In this document: positions 1 to 5,450 of the stretch, piece after piece
Numbering within the stretch: position 1 is the first letter of the stretch
Layout: every line of letters begins with the position of its first letter
NCBI GenBank assembly: GCA_013816275.1
Contig: JACDER010000126.1
Span: 1-5,450, forward strand
DNA length: 5,450 nucleotides
Direction: 5' to 3'
Source: Actinomycetota bacterium
Lineage (GTDB): Bacteria; Actinomycetota; Thermoleophilia; Gaiellales; Gaiellaceae
The notes under the pieces: model-generated
What the model was told of the DNA's origin: nothing
What the model saw: only the letters and a program-made list of their open reading frames with translations
The model's database searches: none
Made by a program: the position numbers and the translations under genes

Positions 1-432
1 CCGCGCCTCGTGCACCTGTCCGATCGACGCGGCCGCGATCGGCGCCTCCGAGAACTCGAGGAAGAGGCGCTCGATCGGCTGCCCGAGCTGCTCGCGGATG
101 GCCGCCTCCACCTGCTCGAACGGGAACGGCGTGACGTCGTCCTGGAGCCCGCGGAGCTCGGCGACGAGGTCCGGCGGCACCACGTCGGGCCGCGTCGAGA
201 GCAACTGGCCGAACTTGATGAAAGTCGGACCGAGCTCGTCGAGCATCTCCCGCAGGTGCTGACCGCGCTGCGAGGGGGTGCCTTCGGGGAACGGCTTCTT
301 CGACCGCCAGGGCAGGAGGTCGGTCAGGCGATGGGTCTCGAGGAAGTAGCCGAAGCCGTGCTTGACGGCGACCTGGGCGATCTCGGAGATCCGCCCGATG
401 TTGCGGGTCGTGGACGTCTGTGGCTCAGCCAT
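1..432 (-). CDS. ABC1/AarF/UbiB-family atypical kinase, N-terminal part (runs off window)
   Basis: This is the first 144 codons of a protein of the ABC1/AarF/UbiB atypical kinase-like family; the frame is open to the window edge. Two family signatures are visible. The KxGQ motif is at residues 73-76 (KFGQ), inside FIKFGQLLSTRPDVVP. The alanine-rich AAAS loop, which replaces the usual kinase glycine-rich loop, is at residues 133-136 in APIAAASIGQVHEA. The catalytic lysine, metal-binding residues and any C-terminal membrane helices lie outside the window. Family members support ubiquinone synthesis in proteobacteria and mitochondria; in bacteria that use menaquinone their role is unsettled, so no symbol is given. 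The ATG at 432-430 is preceded by GGAG at 440-437 and shares 8 nt with the stop of the upstream small gene, suggesting coupled translation. Family assignment is firm; function is not. Confidence 0.93.
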   Translation of the reverse strand, partial: MAEPQTSTTRNIGRISEIAQVAVKHGFGYFLETHRLTDLLPWRSKKPFPEGTPSQRGQHLREMLDELGPTFIKFGQLLSTRPDVVPPDLVAELRGLQDDVTPFPFEQVEAAIREQLGQPIERLFLEFSEAPIAAASIGQVHEAR

Positions 433-691
433 CTCGCTCCAGGAGATTCAGGCGGTGCTCGAGCTGCGCGAGCCGGAGCTCGAGCTCGTCGAGCTCGCGG
501 CGCGTGGCGAGGCCGAGGTCGTGCGCGACCTTCTCCACGCTGTATCCGGCGCGCTCACGCAGCCGGACGGCGTCACCGCGCCAGCGGCTCGCCAGCTCGT
601 CGAGCCGCGCGCGCGTCTCGTCGGCGCGAGCGCCGTCGAGGAGACTCAGGAGGAGCTTCTCGACCGACGAGCGGCTATCGGGCTCGTCCAT
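425..691 (-). CDS. Small coiled-coil protein (UbiK/phasin-like C-terminal pattern), 88 aa
   Basis: This is a hypothetical 88-residue soluble protein with no signal peptide or membrane segment. Residues 8-48 are charged and probably helical. Residues 50-66 (YSVEKVAHDLGLATRRE) lead into a regular leucine heptad array: L67, L70, L74, L77, L81 and L84, spaced 3-4-3-4-3, predicting a two- or three-stranded coiled coil. A short LG(L/V)xxR-E-L/F-D element running into a leucine-rich helix is also typical of UbiK (YqiC/BMFP) and of small phasin-like proteins, so a distant relation to either is possible but unproven. The gene starts 17 nt before the secDF stop and ends 8 nt inside the downstream ABC1/UbiB gene. 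This double overlap argues that it is truly translated, with products in fixed proportion. No strong ribosome-binding site precedes the ATG, consistent with coupling. Existence is likely; function is unknown. Confidence 0.8.
   Translation of the reverse strand: MDEPDSRSSVEKLLLSLLDGARADETRARLDELASRWRGDAVRLRERAGYSVEKVAHDLGLATRRELDELELRLAQLEHRLNLLERDG
437..440 (-). promoter_or_regulatory. Shine-Dalgarno-like GGAG for the ABC1/UbiB gene
   Basis: On the minus strand GGAG is followed by CGAG and then the ATG at 432-430. The spacing of 4 nt is short but usable. It lies inside the last codons of the upstream 88-residue gene and supports the chosen ATG. It is the clearest ribosome-binding-like sequence at any start in this window; the starts of tgt, yajC, secDF and the small gene have none or only weak ones. 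Confidence 0.5.
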
Positions 692-3470
692 GCGGACGCG
701 TCCGGCGCCGCTGTTGCCGGCGCTGTCGGCGCTCCTCCGCCTTCCCGGGGTCGCCCGCTGGAGCTGTCGGGACGAGCTCGGGCTCGGTGGGCTCCTCTTC
801 CGCTTCGGCCGGCTCCGGAGCCTCGACCGGGGCCGCCATCACCGCCGCGCCGCCCACGCCCGCCTCGGCCACGTCATCGAGCCCGACGCGGCGCTTGAAG
901 TCCGGATGGCGCTCCATCAGAACGGTCAGGAACGGCGTCGCGACGAAGAAGGTCGAGACCGCGCCGAGGCCGATCCCGATGAACAGCGCGAACGCGAAGT
1001 CCTTCAGCGTCGCGCCGCCGAAGATCAGCAGCGCGCCGATCGGCAGGAGCGTAATGAACGTCGTCGCCAGCGAGCGCCGGACCGTCTCCCAGAGCGAGAC
1101 GTTGGCGATCGTCGCGAAGGAGGCGCGCCGCATCAACGGGATGTTCTCGCGCACTCGGTCGAACACGATGATCGTGTCGTAGATCGAGTAGCCGAGCACG
1201 GTCAAGACGGCGGCCACCGTGGCAGTCGACACCTCGCGCCCGCTCAGCGAGTAGACGCCGAGCGTGATCAGGATGTCGCTGAACAACGTCCGCAAAATGG
1301 GGATCGCGAACCGCCACTGGAAGCGGAGCGTGATGTAGACCATCAGCAGCGCGAACGAGACGATGACCGCGAGGATCGCGCCCTTGGCGATTTCCCGGCT
1401 GAAACTCGAAGAGACCGCCGTCGCGCCCCGGACCGTCGCGTGGAGCTTCGTCTCCAGATCCCTGACGAACGTCGCCTGCTTTGACTGCGGAAGGGGCTTC
1501 GTCCTGACCTGGAACTCCTTGTAGGAATCGCTGCCGAAGAGCTTCCCCTGACCCTGGACGACAGCCCCGCTCTGGCCGACCCTGCCGGCCTCCGTCCGGA
1601 CGTCGCCGAGTGAGGTGGGCGTCGGGGTCGTGAACGTCGTCTGCGTCCCGCCCTTGAAGTCGATCCCGAGATTGAGGCCCTTGACCGCGAGCGCGACGAT
1701 GCTGAGGCCGATCGCGACGGTCGCCAGCGAGAGCCAGATCCTCCGCTTCTTGCGGCTGTTGATGTCGATCCGCTGCCAGCGGGGCACCTCGGTCGCGGTC
1801 GCGCCCATGAAGCGCGGGTTGTCGAACCAGCGGAAGCTGGCGAGCAGGCCGAGCAGGGCGCGCGTGGCAGCGACGGCGGTGATCATCGACATCACCGTTC
1901 CGATCAGCAGCATGAGCGCGAAGCCCTTGACCTGGGCGACCGCGACGGCGAACAGGACCATGGCGGTGATCGCCGTGACCACGTTCGCGTCGATGATCGT
2001 GTGGAAGCCGCGCGAGTATCCGGTCGCGATCGCGTGCCGGACGGACTTCCCGGACCGTACTTCTTCCTTGATCCGTTCGAAGATGACCACGTTCGCGTCG
2101 GCGGCGACTCCGATCGTGAGGATCAACCCGGCGAACCCGGGCAGCGTCAGGGTGACGTGGAAGAGCAGGATCCCGGCGTACATGAAGGCCGCGTAGATGG
2201 CGAGCCCGATGACCGCGACGAGGCCGAGGAAGCGGTAGAAGAGGAGGAGGAACAGGGCGACGACGAGCAGGCCGATCGCGGCCGCCTTCTTCGCCTGGCT
2301 GAGCGAGTCCTTCCCGAGCGTCGCCGACACCTGGGTCTCTGCCTTGGTGACGAACTGCACCGGCAACGCGCCCGACTGGAGCACGAGTGCGAGCTGCTTC
2401 GCCTCGTCGATCCCCGCCAGGCCGGTGATCTGAGCCCCGTTGGAACCGCTGATGCCGTTGGGGTACTGCGTGAAGTCGATCGTCGGGAACGACTTGATCT
2501 CGTTGTCCAGCACGATTGCGAAACTCTGGAAGTAGTTCTGCGGATCGCCCTGGTTGCCGGCGAACTGGTACGCCAACTTGCCGCGCTGGGCCTCCTTGGC
2601 GGTGATCTCCTGGAAGATCTTCGCGCCCTGGCCCGTGAACTGCATCAGCACGATCGGCTGACTCGTCTGCTGATCGAAGTCGGCCTGCGTGCCTGAGAGC
2701 TTCAGGTCGTCGCCGGTCATCTCCGGAATGGGGTTCTTGGCCGTCGGCTCGTAGTTGAAGAGGTAGAAGTAGGTGCGGGTCGGCGTGCCGACGCCGGGGC
2801 ACACGACCGTGCTGGTGCCGCACGTGATCACGATCCGGTCGGAAGGAACGCCGAAGATCTTGTAGCCCTTCGGGAGCTTCGCGCCCGGCTTCTTCGGGAT
2901 GCCCTTGATCGAAACGCCGCTGAGGAGCGACTCGCGCGAGGTCGCCGGCCCGGCGACCTTCTTCTTCTTCTTGAACAGGTACCAGTGGTTCGACTTGTCG
3001 TTGATCTGTGACTGCACCGGCGCGAGGAGGATGTAGAGCGAGCTCTTAGGGCTGACTTGCCCATTCGCCGTCTTCGTCGGCGGCGCAATGTCCGCCTCGA
3101 GATCGTAGAACTGGAGCTGCGCTGTCTGGCCGATCAGATCCGCCGCCTTCTGGGGATCGGTGACGCCGGCGAGCTGGATCACGATCTGGTCCGCTCCCTG
3201 CTTGCGGATCTCGGGCTCGGAGACGCCGAGCTTGTCGATTCGGTTGCGCATGATCGACACCGAACGGTCGAGGTCGGCGGCCGTGATCTTGTAGTTCGGC
3301 CTGTTCTCCGGCGGCTTCGCCTTGAGGACAACCTCCAGGCCGCCCTGGAGGTCGAGGCCGAGCGTCGGCTTTCGCTGGATGGGCGATCCCGGGAAGGCGA
3401 GCAGCCCGACCACGACGATCGCGATCGCCAGCAGCGCCGTGATGACGAGGTAACGGCGACGGTCGGTCAT
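675..3470 (-). CDS. secDF: Protein translocase SecDF, single-chain fusion of SecD and SecF
   Basis: This 931-residue inner-membrane protein uses the proton motive force to help SecYEG complete protein export. The SecD half has a transmembrane segment at about 7-26, the GLDLQGG motif at 38-44, a large extracytoplasmic domain to about 390, then five membrane segments (about 396-543). D458 in VAADANVVIFER matches the membrane aspartate needed for proton coupling. The SecF half starts near 550, with a membrane segment at about 577-598, GIDFKGG at 602-608, and five segments between about 696 and 852. GYSIYDTIIVFDRVREN (760-776) contains D765, and R799 matches the conserved transport arginine. Tyr764 in place of Asn is actinobacterial in style. 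Unusual parts are an enlarged loop (about 126-248) with five lysines and a Cys pair, and a 70-residue acidic then arginine-rich cytoplasmic tail (862-931). It starts 11 nt after yajC with no clear ribosome-binding site. Confidence 0.97.
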   Translation of the reverse strand: MTDRRRYLVITALLAIAIVVVGLLAFPGSPIQRKPTLGLDLQGGLEVVLKAKPPENRPNYKITAADLDRSVSIMRNRIDKLGVSEPEIRKQGADQIVIQLAGVTDPQKAADLIGQTAQLQFYDLEADIAPPTKTANGQVSPKSSLYILLAPVQSQINDKSNHWYLFKKKKKVAGPATSRESLLSGVSIKGIPKKPGAKLPKGYKIFGVPSDRIVITCGTSTVVCPGVGTPTRTYFYLFNYEPTAKNPIPEMTGDDLKLSGTQADFDQQTSQPIVLMQFTGQGAKIFQEITAKEAQRGKLAYQFAGNQGDPQNYFQSFAIVLDNEIKSFPTIDFTQYPNGISGSNGAQITGLAGIDEAKQLALVLQSGALPVQFVTKAETQVSATLGKDSLSQAKKAAAIGLLVVALFLLLFYRFLGLVAVIGLAIYAAFMYAGILLFHVTLTLPGFAGLILTIGVAADANVVIFERIKEEVRSGKSVRHAIATGYSRGFHTIIDANVVTAITAMVLFAVAVAQVKGFALMLLIGTVMSMITAVAATRALLGLLASFRWFDNPRFMGATATEVPRWQRIDINSRKKRRIWLSLATVAIGLSIVALAVKGLNLGIDFKGGTQTTFTTPTPTSLGDVRTEAGRVGQSGAVVQGQGKLFGSDSYKEFQVRTKPLPQSKQATFVRDLETKLHATVRGATAVSSSFSREIAKGAILAVIVSFALLMVYITLRFQWRFAIPILRTLFSDILITLGVYSLSGREVSTATVAAVLTVLGYSIYDTIIVFDRVRENIPLMRRASFATIANVSLWETVRRSLATTFITLLPIGALLIFGGATLKDFAFALFIGIGLGAVSTFFVATPFLTVLMERHPDFKRRVGLDDVAEAGVGGAAVMAAPVEAPEPAEAEEEPTEPELVPTAPAGDPGKAEERRQRRQQRRRTRPHGRAR

Positions 3471-3481
3471 CGCGAAAAAGG

Positions 3482-3883
3482 TTAGCCGCGCTGCTCTGCA
3501 GCAGGCCGGTCGAGCTCGGGCTCCTTACTCTCCTCTTCCTCGGCCGTCGGTTCCTCGTTCTCGTCCGCCTCGGCCTCGGGCGCGTCTTCGTCGTCCTCGT
3601 CCTCTTCGTACTCCTCTTCCTCTTCTTCCTCGTCCTCCGTCAGGATGGCCGCCACGGCACGCTTCGCCATGCGGACGTTTGTCCCGGGCGCGATCTCGAC
3701 GCTGACGTCGGTGTCCTCCACCTCCACGATCGTCCCGTAGATCCCACCGGCCGTGACGATCTCGTCGCCGACCTGAAGGTTCATGAGCAGATCCTGCTGC
3801 TCCTGCTGCTTCCGGCGTTGCGGCCGGATCAGCAGCAGCCACATCAGAACGAGCAGGACGACGATGATGATCAGGGCGCCCAC
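3482..3883 (-). CDS. yajC: Preprotein translocase accessory subunit YajC with polyacidic tail
   Basis: This 133-residue single-pass membrane protein associates with SecDF in the Sec holotranslocon. One hydrophobic segment (residues 2-19) ends in the family's RPQ signature (20-22), followed by a basic stretch, then the conserved GDEIVTAGGIYGTI block (39-52) and a small beta-rich domain to about residue 81. Residues 83-100 are acidic at every position except Tyr92, and the remaining tail to 133 is also rich in Glu, Asp, Ala and Pro. E. coli YajC lacks such a tail. The start is GTG: an in-frame TAG lies upstream at 3973-3971, and no ATG, GTG or TTG occurs in frame between it and 3883. The upstream sequence is the end of the fold-back element, so only a weak GGGCGG-like ribosome-binding site is present. 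The position between tgt and secDF is the canonical one. Confidence 0.95.
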   Translation of the reverse strand: MGALIIIVVLLVLMWLLLIRPQRRKQQEQQDLLMNLQVGDEIVTAGGIYGTIVEVEDTDVSVEIAPGTNVRMAKRAVAAILTEDEEEEEEEYEEDEDDEDAPEAEADENEEPTAEEEESKEPELDRPAAEQRG

Positions 3884-4049
3884 TAGTGCGCCGCCCGGTG
3901 TGTGGAGTGATGCTCCAGCGCGCGAAAGGCGCCGTCGGGCAAGGACGCAGGGAGCGTTCGTAGCCGGAGGCTACGGGCGCGACTGAGGACGCGGCCCGGC
4001 GCGGCTTTGCAGCCGCTGGAGTGCGCGCCACGCGCCGGACGGTGCACTA
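3884..4049. repeat. 166-bp imperfect fold-back element with TA ends (candidate MITE or structured RNA)
   Basis: The whole tgt-yajC spacer is one long imperfect inverted repeat with its axis near 3967. The outer arms 3884-3920 and 4014-4049 match at 28 of 36 aligned positions with one gap; identical blocks include TAGTGC, CCGG, GTGG and CTCCAGCG. Inner arms 3916-3965 and 3969-4018 align without gaps at 30 of 50 positions. The tip is a perfect hairpin (GTAGCC-GGA-GGCTAC, 3960-3974). Local hairpins occur at 3943-3959, 4001-4016 (GCAA loop on the minus strand) and 4023-4035. Both ends read TA then GTGC inward, as expected for a TA target duplication of the IS630/Tc1-mariner type. There is no coding potential for a transposase. 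Alternatives are a REP-like dispersed repeat or a cis-acting RNA controlling yajC-secDF. The symmetry is directly seen; the mobile origin is inferred. Confidence 0.75.
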
Positions 4050-5135
4050 CAAACACACCTCGGCTTTGAAGGCAGACAGGTTTCCGCGCGCGATCGCGTC
4101 GCGGGCACGTGAGGTCAGATCGAGCAAGAAGCGCAAATTATGCAGGGTGAGGAGGCGGATGCCGAGAACTTCCTCCTGGTTGACCAGGTGACGGATGTAC
4201 GCGCGCGAGAATCGAGAGCACGCGGGACAGGCGCAATCCTCGTCCAGCGGCCGGGAATCGCGAGCGAAACGCGCGTTGCGGAGATTCAGCCGGCCCTCGC
4301 TCGTGAGCGCCGAGCCGGTGCGCGCGGTCCGGGTCGGCAACACGCAGTCGAACATGTCGACACCGCGCTCGATCACCTCCAGGATGCCCTGCGGGTCGCC
4401 GATGCCCATGAAGTAGCGCGGGCTCTTCGCCGGCAGGAGCGGTGCCGCCCAGGAGACGGTCTCGAGCATCAGGTCCCGCGACTCCCCCACGCTCAGCCCC
4501 CCGAGCGCATAGCCGTCGAACCCGAGCTCGACGATCTCTTCGATGGAGCGGCGACGGAGCTCCGCATCGGCGCCGCCCTGCGCGATCCCGAACAGGAGCT
4601 GGCCCGGCGCGCGCGGCGCGGAGCGCTGTCGCGTCGCCCAGAGCGTCGTCCGGCGGACGGCCTCCTCGAGCGCGTCGCGCGGCGCCTCCGCGGGGAGACA
4701 GATGTCGAGGCACATGGCGACGTCGGAACCGAGGGCAGCCTGGATCTCCGCCGCCAGCTCGGGCGTGAAGCGCGCCGCCGCGCCGTCGTAGACCGACCGG
4801 AAGGTGACTCCCTCGTCGTCGGTCGCTGCAATCGTGTCGCGGAGCGAGAAGACCTGGAAGCCGCCGGAGTCCGTGAGAATCGGCCCGTCCCAGCCCATGA
4901 AGCCGTGCAGGCCCCCGAGCTCCGCGATCAGCTCGTGTCCGGGCCGGAAATGGAGGTGGTACGTGTTGCCGAGGATGATCGTGGCCCCGATGGCGCGCAG
5001 CTCGTCGGGATCGAGCGTCTTGACGGTCGCCTTCGTCCCGACCGGCATGAAGGCAGGCGTCGGGACGTCGCCGTGCGCGGTGTGGAGGACCCCCGCGCGG
5101 GCCTGGCCGTCGGTTGCGGTGAGGGTGAAGCTCAC
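4047..5135 (-). CDS. tgt: tRNA-guanine transglycosylase (queuine tRNA-ribosyltransferase)
   Basis: This 362-residue cytoplasmic enzyme exchanges guanine-34 in GUN-anticodon tRNAs (Asp, Asn, His, Tyr) for preQ1, the first tRNA-level step towards queuosine. The (beta/alpha)8 family hallmarks are present. [13 protein letters not shown] holds D89, D144 lies in the guanine pocket, Q186 is in FGIAQGG, and GGLSVGE is at 212-218. The nucleophile is D263 in [10 protein letters not shown]. The zinc site is C301, C303, C306 and H332. The length is near the family norm; the E. coli protein has about 13 more C-terminal residues. One oddity is DIC at 144-146, where most bacterial enzymes have DEC. The start is GTG, sharing 4 nt (GTGA) with the queA stop. 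The stop TAG coincides with the edge of the fold-back element. Confidence 0.98.
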   Translation of the reverse strand: MSFTLTATDGQARAGVLHTAHGDVPTPAFMPVGTKATVKTLDPDELRAIGATIILGNTYHLHFRPGHELIAELGGLHGFMGWDGPILTDSGGFQVFSLRDTIAATDDEGVTFRSVYDGAAARFTPELAAEIQAALGSDVAMCLDICLPAEAPRDALEEAVRRTTLWATRQRSAPRAPGQLLFGIAQGGADAELRRRSIEEIVELGFDGYALGGLSVGESRDLMLETVSWAAPLLPAKSPRYFMGIGDPQGILEVIERGVDMFDCVLPTRTARTGSALTSEGRLNLRNARFARDSRPLDEDCACPACSRFSRAYIRHLVNQEEVLGIRLLTLHNLRFLLDLTSRARDAIARGNLSAFKAEVCL

Positions 5136-5450
5136 AGGATCAGCATCGCATCGCCGAACGAGTAGAAGCGATAGCGCTCCTCGACCGCGAGGCGGTAGAG
5201 GCGCCGCGTCTCCTCCACGCCGGCGAAGGCCATCACGAGCGCGAGCAGCGTCGAACGGGGCAGGTGGAAGTTGGTCACCAGCGCATCGACGCGGCGGAAG
5301 TCGAAGCCCGGGGTGACGAAGAGCTCGGTGCGGCCGGCGAGCGGCGCGCCCCGGGCGAGCGACTCGAGCACGCGTACGGTCGTCGTCCCGACCGCGAGCA
5401 CGCGCCCGGCCGACTCGATCCGCGCCGACGCCTCGGGCCGCACCTCGTAG
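5132..5450 (-). CDS. queA: S-adenosylmethionine:tRNA ribosyltransferase-isomerase QueA, C-terminal part
   Basis: Only the last 105 residues are in the window; the frame is open to the edge, so the true start lies outside, and the GTG at 5443-5441 is an internal valine. QueA transfers and isomerises the ribosyl group of S-adenosylmethionine onto preQ1-modified tRNA to give epoxyqueuosine, acting just after Tgt. Family blocks seen are [12 protein letters not shown], the [20 protein letters not shown] region, and the C-terminal [18 protein letters not shown], which match the end of known QueA proteins. The protein stops right after GDAMLIL, without the roughly 13-residue extension of E. coli QueA. 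Its TGA overlaps the tgt GTG start by 4 nt, so the two consecutive pathway enzymes are probably translationally coupled. Confidence 0.96.
   Translation of the reverse strand, partial: YEVRPEASARIESAGRVLAVGTTTVRVLESLARGAPLAGRTELFVTPGFDFRRVDALVTNFHLPRSTLLALVMAFAGVEETRRLYRLAVEERYRFYSFGDAMLIL

Noticed and set aside
460..500. Palindrome-like GAGCTCGAGCTCGTCGAGC repeats, considered as an operator.
   Set aside because: They fall exactly on the Leu/Glu heptad codons of the 88-residue coiled-coil gene, which explains the repetition.
760..776. Region near the secDF end considered for a frameshift because of the sudden Arg-rich tail.
   Set aside because: The frame runs uninterrupted into a stop that overlaps the next gene by 17 nt, in keeping with neighbouring overlaps; nothing in the sequence indicates an error.
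10..1484. Long plus-strand open frames (10-1182 and 420-1484) across the ABC1, small-gene and secDF region.
   Set aside because: They lie opposite genes with clear family motifs, have extreme Arg/Ala/Glu composition and match no recognisable domain; high GC makes such antisense frames common.
874..2823. 649-codon minus-strand frame inside secDF.
   Set aside because: It is the shifted shadow of secDF, rich in Arg, His and Pro, while the secDF frame carries all expected motifs and membrane segments.
2958..2972. Five tandem AAG codons, considered as a phase-variation microsatellite.
   Set aside because: A triplet repeat would only change the lysine count and not the frame, and five copies is too few to predict high slippage.
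3960..3974. Perfect 6-bp hairpin with 3-nt loop, considered as an intrinsic terminator.
   Set aside because: No T-run follows on either strand and the stem is short; it is better explained as the tip of the larger fold-back.
3525..4031. A 168-codon minus-strand frame starting with GTG inside the fold-back and running through yajC in another frame, considered as a leader or arrest peptide.
   Set aside because: It has no early stop as a leader would, is Arg/Pro/Ala-rich like typical high-GC shadow frames, has no hydrophobic signal segment, and overlaps the well-supported yajC.

Overview
The window is high-GC bacterial DNA in which every supported gene lies on the minus strand, so it reads from position 5450 down to 1. 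It is the conserved queA-tgt-yajC-secDF neighbourhood, which joins queuosine tRNA modification to the accessory Sec translocon. Two further genes follow: a small coiled-coil protein and an ABC1/UbiB-family kinase-like gene cut by the window edge. High GC, GTG starts, a single-chain SecDF and the SecF sequence GYSIYDT (Tyr where proteobacterial SecF has Asn) suggest a deep-branching actinomycete such as Thermoleophilia. This placement is an inference from sequence character only.

Layout in transcription order: the C-terminal 105 residues of QueA (5450-5132); Tgt (5135-4047), sharing 4 nt with queA; a 163-nt spacer; YajC (3883-3482); 11 nt; fused SecDF (3470-675); an 88-residue coiled-coil protein (691-425), overlapping secDF by 17 nt; and the first 144 residues of an ABC1/UbiB protein (432-1), overlapping the small gene by 8 nt. 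Apart from the tgt-yajC spacer, all junctions overlap or nearly touch, which suggests one operon with translational coupling. QueA and Tgt act on wobble-position queuosine. YajC and SecDF assist SecYEG-dependent export. The last two genes resemble quinone-biosynthesis accessory factors, but their role here is unknown.

The most unusual element is the tgt-yajC spacer. It is one imperfect fold-back (3884-4049) centred near 3967, with TA at both outer ends and terminal arms of about 36 bp. Removing the element and one TA would leave TAGTG, in which the tgt stop (TAG) overlaps the yajC start (GTG) by one base. That matches the tight packing elsewhere and suggests a TA-targeting, MITE-like insertion. 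No promoter, rho-independent terminator, RNA gene or CRISPR array could be supported, and no plus-strand reading frame looks real.
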